DNA of 64,000 nt from Oasisia sp. SBJ-2009 (lineage: Eukaryota > Annelida > Polychaeta > Sabellida > Siboglinidae), in NCBI GenBank assembly GCA_964017155.1, contig OZ024865.1:15571833-15635832 (forward strand), written 5' to 3'. Shown one piece after another: positions 51,045 through 62,958 of the stretch; the first letter of the stretch is position 1, and each line of letters opens with the position of its first letter. The notes under the pieces are model-generated. The model saw nothing but the letters and a program-made list of their open reading frames with translations, searched no databases and was not told where the DNA came from. A program made the position numbers and the translations under genes.

Positions 51045-52525
51045 TGGTGCAGTCTGCTGAACAGATTGTCTCCTCCGTGCTTCCATACTTCTGCAGGAAT
51101 TCCATCTCCTCCAGGTGCTTTGCCATCTTTCAGGCCGGCGATTGCTTTAGCTATCTCATCCATAGTTGGAATCTCATCTAGGCTTGTCTTGATAATGCGC
51201 TGCGGGATGTTGTCCAAAGCTTCGTGATATATGTCTCCGGGGACGTTGAGTAGCTTCTGGAAGTGTTCACTCCATCTAGCCACAACTCTCTTGCTGTCAG
51301 AGAAGGTCTCCATTCCATCTGCTGGTTTCAGTTGAACAGGTCCCTTCTTTTTGGGTTCCCACACTCCCTTCAGTCCCTTGTAGAAGCCCTTCATGTTGTT
51401 ACTGTAAGCAGCTCTCTGCAGCTCCACTGCCTTCCTTTCCCACCAGTCTGACTTCAGTGCACGGGTGTGTTTTTGTAGCAGTCTGCAGGCGTCTTTATAT
51501 GCTGCAGTGGTGGATCTAGTGCTCCTGGTTTGCAACACTCTCTGGTGGGCTTGGTCTCTTTTGCTCATAAGAGTTTGTAGCTCCTGGTCGTTAGGGTCGA
51601 ACCAGTCCTGGTGTCTTCTGTCTGGCTTGCCAAGATATGTCTTTGCTGTGTTGTACACGACCTGCTGCAGAGCTGCCCATTTCTCGTCTGGTGTTGAGTT
51701 TTCCTTCTCATCCCATTGGGCGAGAGCACTGTCTTTCTCATGCTCAAAACTCTCCCTATGGCTGGTGGTACTTAGTTTTGCTGTGTTGAGCTTGGTCGGC
51801 TTACTTGTTCCTTGCCTGCTGTGCTTTTGTCGTATTCTGAAAGCCACTTTTGACCTCAGCATCTGGTGATCGGTCCAACAGTTTGCTCCACGCATGGCTT
51901 GGGTACTGTGGATGTCCATCTTATCCCGACACCTCGTGATGATGAAGTCGATCATATGCCAGTGTTTGGAACGAGGATGCATCCAGGTGGTCTTGCGTTC
52001 ATCCTTCTGCTTGAACATGGTGTTCGTCACTATCAGTGCGAACTCAGAGCACAGAGCCAGTAGAAGCTCGCCATTGGAGTTGCATTTCCCAATCCCATGT
52101 TTGACCATGACCAAGGGCCACTTGTCATTGTCTCTTCCTATTCTCGCATTGAAGTCTCCTATCAGCAGTAGCTTATCTGTACGAGGGATGCCACTGAGCA
52201 CACTTGCCAGCTGGTTGTAGAAGGCGTCCTTATTTTCGTCTGGGTTTGTCATTGTCGGAGCATACACGCTGATAATTGTAACAAAGTTGTCCTTGCTCAG
52301 AGGTAGTCTCATCGTCATGATTCTCTCACTTACTGGCCGTGGCATTTCTGTCAGCTTTGTAACGATATCCTTTTTGATAGCAAAGCCCACTCCGGCCTCC
52401 CTTCTTTCTCCTTCGGGTTTGCCACCCCAGAAGAAAGAGTATTCCAAGTCGTTGAGACTACCAGACTCTGAGAACCTTGTTTCACATAGGGCGGCGATGT
52501 CGATGTTGTATTTGGCAAGTTCCAT
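50954..52525 (-). pseudogene. RTE-like endonuclease and start of reverse transcriptase
   Basis: 523 codons. Endonuclease blocks: '[13 protein letters not shown]' (catalytic Glu), '[18 protein letters not shown]', 'GDFNARIGRDND', 'HWHMIDFIITR' and 'NCWTDHQMLRSKV' (final catalytic Asp-His). A linker follows, then 'KDGKAPGGDGIPAEVWKHGG' at the start of the reverse transcriptase. The frame is open farther upstream to about 52620 with '[14 protein letters not shown]', the expected endonuclease N-terminus, so the true start is probably upstream of the first Met given here. Confidence 0.88.
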
Positions 52526-52626
52526 TGCTACTAGTGCCGTACGTCTTTCTGGTCGGTTAGCTCCTTCTCGGTCGAGGAGAGTCCTGACGTTCCATTGTCC
52601 AATTATCAGTAGTTGTCTTCTTTGTC

Positions 52627-52649
52627 TTCTTCTATATATATATATATTC

Positions 52650-52694
<45 letters not shown>
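52627..52694. repeat. (AT)n microsatellite
   Basis: AT array with a 'TCTTC' interruption bordering the 5' end of the retrotransposon. Confidence 0.95.
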
Positions 52695-52697
<3 letters not shown>

Positions 52698-52734
52698 TCG
52701 TTATTTGGTTTTACGTCATTCAGAGTATGCATTA

Positions 52735-52738
<4 letters not shown>

Positions 52739-52801
<63 letters not shown>
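52739..52801. repeat. (AT)n microsatellite
   Basis: About 60 bp of AT just inside the left inverted end. Confidence 0.95.
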
Positions 52802-52803
<2 letters not shown>

Positions 52804-52810
52804 AATATAT

Positions 52811-52946
52811 TATTACATGTCTTGTTCTGTATCACGCCATGTATCATGCCCCGATGTACCTGTATCAGCCCGAGTCCGAAGGACGAGGGCTGATACAGGT
52901 ACGAGGGGCATGATACAGGGCGTGATACAGAACAAGACATGTAATA
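52811..52946. repeat. Near-perfect palindrome, 66-bp arms
   Basis: Arms 52811-52877 and 52881-52946 are inverted with few mismatches around a 3-bp centre. The outer motif 'ATTACATGTCTTGTTCTGTA' also occurs a third time at about 53047. Confidence 0.9.
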
Positions 52947-53346
52947 ATTGATTTATCACATATATACAAAAAAAACATTGTATCACACATGTGCTCAGTT
53001 GCATGTATGGGGCAGCTTTTGTTGTAGATGTGTGATAAAAATGTATTATTACATGTCTTATTCTGTATCACAACCGCAATGCTGCTAGGTGTTCATTCGT
53101 CTTCGTTCATAACGTCGCGGATTACTTACGTCACAATCAAAATTATGCGCGAGACGATCAAGAACAGGGGGATATTTTTCCTGTATCGCCCTGTAAATGT
53201 GTTTGTATTGCCCTAGAAATCTAGTAAATGACTTATTCTCAAATGACACCTATGTAAAAGCAATATTTTATCAGCCCTGAGAAAATTTGTATCACACATG
53301 TGCTCAGTTGCATGTATGGGGCAGCATTTCTTGTAGATGTGTGATA

Positions 53347-53639
<293 letters not shown>

Positions 53640-53991
53640 CGTAATACATACTCTGAATGACGAAAAACCCAATAACGATGACGTTGCGTCATAATGCACG
53701 GGCTATCCTGGCTCATAGAACTACTGTTACCCATGGCGATGAACAGTTACACTAATATATCGTACTTCTCAAATAAAATGTTAATGTCTCCCATTCGTTT
53801 GGAATATTGTATTGTTGGCAAAGCATTTCTTTCAAACGGCCCCGTCACGTGACTGCGACGGAGTGACGTCATAATCAGTGGACGATAACGTCAATTAGCT
53901 CGGAAAAAGGAAACGGAAAGACGACGGAAAGCGAATTGCAACCAGTTTTACGGACAGTTAGCAGATAAGTTCAGATTTGCAATACATAGCT

Positions 53992-54023
53992 CAGGCGTCA
54001 CATATTTACATATGTGACGCCTG
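53992..54023. repeat. Perfect 14-bp inverted repeat
   Basis: CAGGCGTCACATAT, four bases, then ATATGTGACGCCTG. No T run follows in a way that suggests a terminator. Confidence 0.9.
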
Positions 54024-54196
54024 TTTGGCTTAAAGTTTGACTTTCTACCTGGAACAGAATTTGCTAGGGGACTGTCGATCGATTGATCATCCAAGAAGCA
54101 AAGTTGTGGGAAAAGGAGGAGAATCAACCACGGGGAACGTTTCAAGAAGCTACACGAACATTTTAGTAATGTAATTCACCAGTAATGGGCTTCCAC

Positions 54197-54278
54197 AAAT
54201 CCACGTTAGTCGCTAGAGGCGTAATACGCAACTAGACCCTAGTTGTGTCTCAGCGCCTCCAGCGACTAACGTGGATTT
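54197..54278. repeat. Hairpin with 25-bp arms
   Basis: Arms 54197-54221 and 54254-54278 match at 24 of 25 positions when inverted (core 'ATCCACGTTAGTCGCT'). The loop itself contains a smaller inverted pair ('ACTAG' / 'CTAGT'). It lies just outside the P-type element. Confidence 0.88.
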
Positions 54279-55675
54279 ATTTGCATGTTTTGCTGAACGC
54301 TTGTTTCAATCACGGACGTATATACACTGGACTGCTGTCTCCGGGTTCAAGGCCGCTAGAGTAGCGCAGCAAGGTCAACTTCGCACAAGAGGTTACTTCC
54401 GGTTGTCTGCTGGTTGCCGGCAATTTCGCAGTTGACCGCAGGAAAAAATCGTATAAATAAGACATTTGGATAAAATCTTCCATGACATGTATGTTTAATA
54501 GAATCCTAGCAAATACATTGTTCGAAAGTGTTTTTGAGTGAATTATTGACAACTTTAAACGGCTAAAATGCGTTGCCGCGAAAACGTAACTGACCCAGTC
54601 CCAACTACGTCTACGAAGTCGAAGTACTACGACTAGTCTGTGTTGCAATTTATCAGTAAATGAAACCGTGGCTGCATTGGTGGTTAGGGCAAACCCAGAC
54701 TAGGGAAGGAAACAATATTCACCAGTTTTAATCAATATTAATGACTTGGGATTTGGTTACAGTCACGAAATGGACTTTAGGACAAGGGCCAACATTACAC
54801 AGATGGTCCCGAGACAAGCCTTCCCCTCCACACTAGCTACTCCTGCACGTTAACAGGCCAAAACATTCTAATTACGTCCAGCAGAGTCCATAAATATGAA
54901 GATATTTATACATATTATGCGGGATGCATAACCACATTGATTATGAGAATAAGTATATATTAACTAGTCATGTAATAATAAATGAGTTGATAGGTGATAA
55001 TTAGTAGGCAACCTCGAAAGACAGAAACCTTTTTTGTAAAATGCCACAATTTCTATGAAGATATTTATAATATTATATAAACATGACATTTGTAAAAACC
55101 ACCTGACTTATGGTAAGAGATATAAATTAAACAATTATGTAATAAAAAAGTATTAAAAATAAAGCAATTAATAAATCAATATATAATTAGTAGCCGTGCT
55201 TCATACATATACACATGAATAAAAGGCCATAATTATTAAGACATTTTCACATTAATTACGGTAGTAAATAGACATTAGCCAGTCATTTCATATTAACACT
55301 ACTTTAATTAATAAGTTAATATTGGCTAATGTTAGCATGCTAACTCAATTAATGGTTATGTTTTTTTATGAAAGCCTGCAGTAAATAATTATGAAGTAAA
55401 TATAATGTATGCAGTGTTTAGAACCACATGAAACATTATGATCAACCATCAATAAATACATGTCATTACAACATAAATAATAACTTTATTAATACATATT
55501 ATCTAAATAACAAACATACTAATCCATGACAATGAAGCCCAGTTGTCACACTTCACTTGTTTATGGGTGACCGTGTGTTTACAGGTTGGACAAATGCTGC
55601 AGGCTCAGTAGAGATCAGTAATACATTGTTACCGTTTCATGATATTCTGCATTTCAACATGAACTTGATGAAGTA

Positions 55676-55862
55676 ATGTTTATAAATGTTCACAGTGTTT
55701 CGTCACCGACTCCAACATCTCGTGTGCCAAATGCAAGACTTCTTACTGCGTTACCCTCCATAGGGATAAAGTGCACGATGAAGAAGCTGCTCACATTACT
55801 CCACCTTACAATACTGTCTTTTTGCAATATTCACAATATTCTGCAAGATCTACCCAAGAATG
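55676..55862 (+). pseudogene. Fragment with a B-box-like cysteine/histidine pattern
   Basis: A frame ending in TAA near 55862 reads 'CSQCFVTDSNISCAKCKTSY' followed by 'CVTLHRDKVHDEE'. The spacing C-x2-C-x8-C-x2-C-x4-C-x3-H-x5-H resembles a B-box or related zinc-binding module. The frame closes a short way upstream, so it is a fragment or one exon. It lies inside the deleted P-type element. The family is uncertain. Confidence 0.35.
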
Positions 55863-55924
55863 TTCATAATCCAGTGTGTCCCGTATCGTACAGAAACTGT
55901 CTAATACCAGTGTCTTGTAATTAA

Positions 55925-56960
55925 GTTTGTATTATTCAACGTGTATTAAGTGTCACATTCAGTGAGATAAATTATGTAAAATTATTTAGTGTATGCAAAT
56001 GACGCCTATGATATATTGATGATTTTGTAAGCTATGTACCTTCACAGTTAACTGACAGATAGTGTTGTTCAGACAATACAATAATGCTGTGTTCTTGTCC
56101 ATTAAAACTGCAATGCACATGTCATGTTCACAGGGACTGTATCTTTAGACGGCCTAGATATGCTGCTGTGTCATCTTCAGCCAGATGAAGCTTGTAATTA
56201 TGCACACACGTATTGTGTGTAACTTTCAGGTGCGAGATTTCTGAAATAAAATAATTCAAAGTGCATGTAATAACTACAATAATTAATCAAACACATGACA
56301 GAATTATTGTATATCCATCCCAAGGATTTAAATAAATAAACTAAAAATAACAAATACACAATTCTTAGTAATGTTTACATTTCTAGAAGTAATTGCATTA
56401 TTATTTATTATAATTAGCAATAGTTGTAGTGATATTTTATTCACAACAATGTCATCAAACAGGACCAGAATAAATAAATTGCATATGAACATTCATCAAA
56501 ATAAAAATTACCCAAATAAATAATAAATACAAGCGAATGGCAGTCAATATTGAAAACAGTTAGCAATGCCTAACTGGGCCTAGCCCTAGCCCTAGCCCTA
56601 GGCATAGCCATGGGCATAGGCCATGGGCAGGTATATTAATAACTGACAGCACAGAATGACAGATCGGTTAAATAAAATTATTATGAGTATTTAAGCATTA
56701 CATATAATTCAAATCTATGAACTTACACGCATGGCAAGACAGTGGACTGGTTAAAACTTGCGTCACTTGCCCAAGAAAAAATCTGCCTTGCCTTCGGAAG
56801 TTCGGTATTGTTTACACCATTAATTTACGCTGGCACCCCGGTGCATATTATAGGTCATGTACGACGAAAATAAACCATTTAGAACTACACTGGAGATAGC
56901 CACAACATTTACCAACCTAGGTACAGTCATCGTTTAGAAAAATTCTCACTATTATTGAAT
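55925..56960. other. Interior of the deleted P-type element, nothing recognised
   Basis: AT-rich. A short run of 'CCTAGC' repeats occurs at 56577-56601. Confidence 0.5.
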
Positions 56961-57842
56961 TAAACAGTTTTATTTACCGCAAGAATTCTGTCGATGTTCG
57001 GCAACTCCATGCAGTGGCTAGCAGACCGGAAGTCAGGAATACCTCTTCTGAGCTCGTGACCTTTGCAGCTAACTCCGCCGCTCGCGAAGCGCCGCGAGCG
57101 GCAGAAGACAGCAGTCCAGTGTATATAAGTCCGTGTTTAAATCATCCTCAATTAGCTATTTACCGTGCAGGCGCGTAGCGAGCGAGAGTTTGTATGTTGG
57201 CATGCCGTATGCGTGGTCAATAGACAGAACAGCATGCAGTATGTTCAATCACGGACGTATATACACTGGACTGCTGTCTCCGGGTTCAAGGCCGCTAGAG
57301 TGGCGCAGCAAGGTCAACTTAGCAGAAGAGGTATAAGTTACTTCCGGTTGTCTGCTGGTTGCCGTCAATTTCGCAGTTGACCGAAGGAAAACATCGTTTT
57401 AATAAGACATTTGGATAAAATCTTCCGTGACATGTATGTATAATAAAATCCTAGCAAATACATTGTTTGGAAAGTTATTTTGAGTGAAGAATTAACGACT
57501 TTAAACGGTTAAAATGCGATGCCGGGAAAACGTCATCGACCCAACTACGAAATACTAGTCCGTGTTATAATTTATCAGTAAATGAAACCGTGGCTTCTTT
57601 GTGGTTGGGGCAAATCCAGACTAGAAAAGGGAATAATTCATAACTGTTAATCAAAATTAATGACTTGGGATTTAGTTACAGCCACGAAATGGACTTTAGG
57701 GCCAGGGCAAACATTATACAGATGGTCCGGAGACAACCCTTCCCTGTCATATCCCATGATCGGCACGGAAAATATAGTAGGCAGCCGTGGTGTTTCCGTG
57801 TATGTAAACATGCTTTTCTCTTTGTAAATTGTGACACGGGCA

Positions 57843-58092
57843 ATGCAAATGCAATGCAAAGAAAAAAAAGGTAATGCCAGTGGTTCACATTGTTGTATCG
57901 TTGGTTGCCATGCGACTCAGGCAAAGTGTAGAGGCCTGAGTTTTATATTCATTCCAAGAGCAGGTTTGACCACGGAGCAAGACAGATGGAGAGCGGCTTT
58001 ACTGCATGCAGTAAATCGGGCAGATACAACCTTTAATCCAGACAAGGGAAAAATATGTTCAAGACATTTCGAGGATGGTTGCCTGAAATATG
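57843..58092 (+). CDS. THAP zinc-finger exon of P-type transposase
   Basis: From the first ATG of the frame to a donor 'gtacgt' at 58093. The C2CH signature is visible: 'CCIVGC' near the start and 'KICSRHF' about 50 residues later, with the conserved Trp in 'QDRWRAAL'. THAP domains bind DNA and form the N-terminal domain of P-element transposases and THAP9. The end 'EDGCLKY' is interrupted by the intron, as expected before the AVP box. The frame is intact here. Confidence 0.8.
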
Positions 58093-58249
58093 GTACGTAT
58101 ACATTTCAATCATAGACAGTTCTTTATGCAATACAATAAAAACTGTATTCAATGTATTCCATCTCAATGTTTTTTGCTTTCTACCCCACATCTTGCGCTG
58201 TATTTCTATTCTGTGATTGCACAATAAAGTTATTATTTTATTATTATAT

Positions 58250-58430
58250 CCCTCTTTCTACTCTGCCCACAGTATCTCAACTTTATTTTCTCTGTCTCCA
58301 TTCTCCTTCCTCTGCCTCACCTCTCTCTCACCCCCTCCCTGCCCCAATCTTTATATCCCCTTCTATCTTTGCCCCACCCCTCTCTTCCCACCATTTTCTT
58401 TATTTTCCTCTCTGTCTGTCTAGTATTGAC
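58250..58430. repeat. Polypyrimidine (CT-rich) stretch
   Basis: C/T-rich low-complexity sequence. A similar stretch with a C run is at 58970-59055. Confidence 0.75.
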
Positions 58431-58794
58431 AGGACAAGGTAAACATTGCCAGACTGTGGTATATAATAATATTTACCTACACAAAAACGACATGATTTCA
58501 CAAATCTGAAATGTTGGTTGTAATATAACACAATCAATGGTATTATGCACTTTCATTTAAAATGGTCATTGTACATAAACTTAAGCCAACTAAAAATACT
58601 TCAGTAGAAAGCTACCAGTATGCGGATAACTACATCCTCCCAATATATTGCACACTCTAATTCTGTGTTTGCGAATTTATAACTGGATGACCTATGCGAA
58701 CATTAATTAGGTATTGTTTGCATAAAGCAACAAACAACTTCTATTAGCCTATCATCAATATTTTGGTGAGCCAATAATGACCTTAAACCATCAT

Positions 58795-58965
58795 ATATTT
58801 GTTGAATATGTATACCTGAGACACTAGAATACATATTCAACAACTATATGGAAATTCACAACTAATTATTCAGGACAAAAAATCTGGAATACACTGTCAT
58901 AATCTTCAACCTGTCAATCAGTTTAAAAGGAGACTTAGAGCTGTTATTGTCAAAATAGTATACAT
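58795..58965 (+). pseudogene. Possible retrotransposon C-terminal scrap
   Basis: Frames give 'YSGQKIWNTLS' and 'FKRRLRAVIVK', the kind of text found at the C-terminus of CR1-like reverse transcriptases. Very short, with stops. Confidence 0.35.
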
Positions 58966-59054
58966 TTGTTTATCTGTGTGCCTCACCAATCTCCCTGCTC
59001 CCGCCCTCTGTTCCACTACCTGTCCCTCCCTCCCTCTGCCCCCCCCCCCCTCAT

Positions 59055-59719
59055 TCAAAGGTTGACCGTGTCGTCAGAGCTCTTTGTTTTTAAGCCTTTT
59101 CGCAAACCCTTTCTAGATGAAATCTTTTGAGATGAAAATTTGTCCATGAATAGCCTGCACTCATGATGGATTCTAATTTTGAAATATAACTTTACTATAT
59201 TTGCGAACACTGCCTGCTTGCTGTCATCCGAGGAATCACTTTCATCTGCCAGATGATGGAAAACTGAGGTCATGGTTTCATCTTCACTACATATGGTTTC
59301 GAAGTCTAGCAGGGTACATTCAGCTTGTTCATGAGATTTACAGATTTTCAGTACTTTAAATTCAATTAACTGAAACAGTTCCTTGGTGGTAGGTTTTAGG
59401 AAAAGCAGTCCCCCTCTGTTTAAGGTGTTTGTGAGGCTGGCTTCACCAACTGCTTCCTCGTCTGCTTCCTTCGCCAACATGTCTTCTATGCAACGTAGTT
59501 TTCTTCCTTCGCTGTGCAGTGTTTCTGCTGCACAAGTCGCTGCTTTAATTTCTGGAGGACGCTGCCTCCAAGGAAGTGGACAATATCTTTGTTCTGTTCA
59601 CTGAGTTGCAACTGTTCTGCCTCTGGCTCTGCATACAAAGGGTAGTTGACATCGATGAGTTTTTCAAATGATCTTAAACAGAGCCAAGCTGCAGCATGAG
59701 CTGAATTCGTCAGCTCCAT
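59055..59719 (-). pseudogene. Transposase-like C-terminal fragment, one frameshift
   Basis: Two minus-strand frames are continuous if one base is shifted near 59490. The first (59719-59486) has 'WLCLRSFEKLID' and 'DIVHFLGGSVLQKLKQR'; the second (59480-59055) has 'NRGGLLFLKPTTKELFQLI' and ends 'SSDDTVNL'. A 'GGxVLxKLK' block followed by 'RGGLLF' resembles the C-terminal region of THAP/P- or hAT-like transposases; this is a weak family guess. It is antisense to, and inside, the P-type element. Confidence 0.4.
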
Positions 59720-59919
59720 TGTACTTGGCAGCTGTCTGAGGTAGGCTTGGTGGTACTTTCCTCATGCCTTCTCCCTTGTGGCGTGCAGAAATTTATTCCT
59801 TGGTACCAAGCAGCCATTCAGGAATCTTGTCTTTTCGAGCACCTCAGACCCTGTTAAAAGCATAGTTTTTTTACTCTCTGCACAAAATTCATAATTAGAA
59901 TTGATTAAAAACAAACAAA

Positions 59920-59929
59920 ATGTGTGTGT

Positions 59930-60006
<77 letters not shown>
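59920..60006. repeat. (TG)n microsatellite
   Basis: About 85 bp of TG dinucleotides. Confidence 0.96.
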
Positions 60007-60007
<1 letters not shown>

Positions 60008-60255
60008 CTTATGACTTTTATCAAGGTCCATGCAGTTATGATACGGTAGTCATTTGCAGTGTTACATTCTTTATTTCTTACCTCTGTCTCTCATATGGGA
60101 CTTAATATTATAATAAATTTATTTGATAAAGTTGATTGATTCCAAGCGAATTGTCAACTAACATGCACATAAGTTCCAATCTACATGAACTCCATTTTAG
60201 GTTTTGTGCCACAAAATATGTATAATACTTGAACAGATCAGCACTTTTTTTACAG

Positions 60256-60465
60256 ACTCTACGTGAACCACCAACACTGCCAATGCGTGTGTACTATCGA
60301 AATTTTGAGGACGTCCGAAAAGACGTGCTTAAAATTTCAGCTCCATGGACCATCAAGGAGAACACATCTGCTACTGTGCAAGTGGGGATGACATCCGACT
60401 CAGACCACATATGGCAGATTGTGGTCAATCTCACAGCAGAGAATGGAATGCAAGCTGATGTGAAG
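60256..60465 (+). CDS. P-type transposase, internal exon
   Basis: Acceptor 'tttttacag' and donor 'gtaaga' bound 210 bases in phase 0. It contains 'REPPTLPMRVYYRNFEDV' and 'SDHIWQIVVNLTAENGM'. It has no motif I recognise; the assignment rests on position, phase continuity into the exon at 61575 and strand. Confidence 0.5.
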
Positions 60466-60553
60466 GTAAGAACACAAGGATGTGTCTGCTTACATTACTA
60501 AGGAGAGCTCGGTTTCGGAATATAACAAGACGATTTTTTCTTTGTCCCATACA

Positions 60554-60556
<3 letters not shown>

Positions 60557-60607
<51 letters not shown>
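60557..60607. repeat. (AT)n microsatellite
   Basis: About 50 bp of AT in the intron between the two preceding transposase exons. Confidence 0.95.
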
Positions 60608-60609
<2 letters not shown>

Positions 60610-61574
60610 TCTTTATGTATGTATTGCCTTCATACTTTTGATACAGGTTTCTTTATTTGGAGTCTTGTATGCATTTAATTATATTTGCTACCTTTTAGTA
60701 GGTACATGACTGGTAACACCCCTGGACAGAATAATATATAACCAGGGGTAGTCCGCTAGTTGGTACACTAGTAAAGATAAGGGCGGACTAGTAAGCCTGC
60801 CTAATAACTCGTCCAGTTGTCTAGTAAAGGTCAATGTGTCATTCAACCCATCCTACATCAATCAATCAAGTCTTTGTAGTCACAGTGACCCTAACCCAAA
60901 CACATCCACAGGCTGGGGGATGTAGTAACTAAAGTCATTAAAACGTTGATAAATTGTTGCCAGTGAGCAACTTGCTACAGCAGCTTCCTTTTCTGATAAA
61001 TGATGACATAGCCACCAGCTATGAACTTGGCTGGGCACTAGTTGTAAGATTAACTGTTCTTTGATGTCTATAATTTTCTTGTGTGATATTTATATTTTCC
61101 AGTATTATAGTCTAGTAGAGCATTTTTTCCATAACACTGTAGTATGAGCTAAATTTCCAAAGTGATTATAAATATATAAATATATGATATAGAAAATTAA
61201 TAATGGTAGGATCATAGTGCCGGTCAATGAGTGCAATCGGCATTCTTTTTCAATTGCGCAGTTTTTAACACAGATCATATCTTCACTTTTTAATTAATTA
61301 CTTTTGTTATTTCTGTGTTATTTCTTTGGTACATTTATGAAAAGTGCATTGTTATTTAACTGAGGTTGCGATATGTACTATTTGTTTTAGTTTAAAAACA
61401 AATTGGAATGATTTAAATTTGGATTGTTTATTTTTATTTTTGAGGACTGGTAAACCTTTTGGCGGACTAGTAAACTTTTGACTTTACTACTCCAGCTGTC
61501 TAGTAAAATAAATGCTGAAGTTCTACCCCTGTATAACTATTACTTTATTATTACACCAGTTCATCTGTTTGTAG

Positions 61575-62311
61575 GTATTCGGGATGCCTGCTCCACACCT
61601 AACAACTGATCTGGAAAAGAAGCGATTGAATGAATTTTTAAAAGAGCTTCAACAAATGTTTGTATGCATAGGTGTCACTGAAAGTGACACGCTGGCCCAC
61701 CAGATGGAAAAAGCCGGTACTATCGGCACATGTCATATCGGGTGATAGATGGCCAGGTCAGTCATTTTTCAACAATAAAGTCAACGCAGTGTGACCTATT
61801 GACCATTGTTGAAGGCTGTTGCAATGCCTGTCGTCAGGCAGAACATATTGTCAAAGAAAAGAAAAAGCGGCAAGAGGCAAGGCTGCAACAGCCAATCAAA
61901 CGCAACGATCCACTTCACTGTTTGAATCACATCAGGAAAGCTTTTAAGGATGTAAGAAAGGAAAATGCGAGATTACAAAATGAAATTGATGCTTTTAAGA
62001 CCAGTATGAAAACTTATTTTGTTTTCCTTTCTGAAGAGCTTCACAATGACTTGAAGGCTGTGAAAATGACCAATCTCCAAGATCCGCTCCATGATTTGTT
62101 TTGGCAGGAACAGCTGAAAGCTTTCAACACAAAAAGCCATGGGATGAGATGGCATCCGATGATGATCAGATTGGCCATTTTGATACAAAGCAAGAGCAAG
62201 GCAGCATATGAAACATTAAGGAAGACAGGGGTTTTGAAGCTACCGGGAATGTCTACCCTGCGGGAGTACATCAGTGCTACACAGCCAAGAGTGGGCTTCC
62301 TGAAGTGGTGA
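61575..62311 (+). pseudogene. P-type transposase, N-terminal/central part, frameshifted
   Basis: Acceptor 'tttgtag' at 61571-61574, entering in phase 0 with 'VFGMPAPHLTTDLEKKRL'. Near 61716 the frame shifts by one ('RYYRHMSYRVIDGQVSHFS'), then runs open to 62311. It includes a coiled-coil-like 'KENARLQNEIDAF', then 'LHDLFWQEQLKAFNTK', 'GMRWHPMMIRLAILIQSKS', and 'YETLRKTGVLKLPGMSTLRE', typical of the region before the catalytic core in P-element/THAP9-like transposases. Another frame slip occurs near 62285: 'AKSGLPEVVREVKRMAEKL' continues in a different frame. Confidence 0.8.
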
Positions 62312-62349
62312 GAGAAGTTAAGAGAATGGCAGAAAAGCTGGATTCCAAT

Positions 62350-62958
62350 CAATGCTAAGTTGCACTGCTGCATGACGAAATGTCCATCAAATCAGATCTA
62401 GTGTTTGACAGCAGGAGTGGCGAGCTGGTCGGCTTCATGAATAAAGAGAAGTGGACGTTTTGTGAAGGAAGAGAGAAAGTGGCCAGGCATGCTTTGGTGT
62501 TCTATGTTGTTGGGATCAATTCCAACCTGAAAACAAGTCTTGGCTTCTTTGGCACAAGAACTGCAACACCTGATGCGCTGTACCCACTCTTCTGGCAGGC
62601 AGTAGGCTGCTTAGAAGAATGTGGCCTGAAGGTAGTCGTCAGCACCAGTGATAAAGCAGCTGCCAATCAGAAGCTCTATCAGCTCCATGGACAACAGGAA
62701 GAAATATGCTACAAAACGGTGAACCTCTTCGCACCTGACAGAGAAATCTTTTTCATCTCAGACCCTCCACACCTAATTAAAACTGTGCGAAACAACATTG
62801 CACACAGTGGTAGTGGAACCAACACCAGAATGCTGTGGAACAATGCTCAACACATCCTGTGGCAACACATTTCAGAGATTTACAAGACTGATCTGAAGAA
62901 TGGTCTTCGCAGAACACGACTAACAGCAGATCACATCTACCTGACACCACACTCGTAA
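62350..62958 (+). pseudogene. P-type transposase, catalytic core
   Basis: After a TAA near 62355 the frame reads 'ALLHDEMSIKSDLVFDSRSG', 'ELVGFMN', 'LKVVVSTSDKAAANQKLYQL' and 'FFISDPPHLIKTVRNNI'. In the P-element family these hold catalytic acidic residues ('HDEMSI' and 'SDKAAAN' regions) and the 'DPPHLIK' block. The frame ends 'LTPHS' at TAA and continues shifted in the next part. Confidence 0.82.

Larger units (their letters stand above)
49472..52625 (-). mobile_element. RTE-like non-LTR retrotransposon, nearly complete
   Basis: On the minus strand the element runs from about 52625 to a short (ATG)n tail at 49472-49486, typical of RTE-type elements. It encodes an APE endonuclease and a reverse transcriptase with a C-terminal domain. 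It is flanked on both sides by (AT)n, so it probably inserted into an AT microsatellite. Its coding frame is broken once, by an 86-bp tandem duplication, and otherwise looks intact and so rather young. The exact family (RTE or a neighbouring clade) needs a phylogeny. Confidence 0.85.
54311..57135. mobile_element. P-type DNA transposon, internally deleted (non-autonomous)
   Basis: The left end 'CACGGACGTATATACACTGG' and the right end read in reverse ('CACGGACTTATATACACTGG') stay matched for 30 bp with one difference, close to the 31-bp TIRs of P elements. About 525 bp of the left side (54311-54836) matches 57250-57750, the left side of the transposase-bearing element downstream. Transposase and THAP sequences are absent. 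Flanks 'GTTTCAATC' and 'GTTTAAATC' may be a diverged target duplication. The interior is AT-rich with one short cysteine-rich fragment. Confidence 0.75.

Noticed and set aside
57133..57380. Short frames over the P-type element end and its mirror at 54310-54648
   Set aside because: They translate the terminal non-coding part of the element and are not conserved as protein between the two copies.
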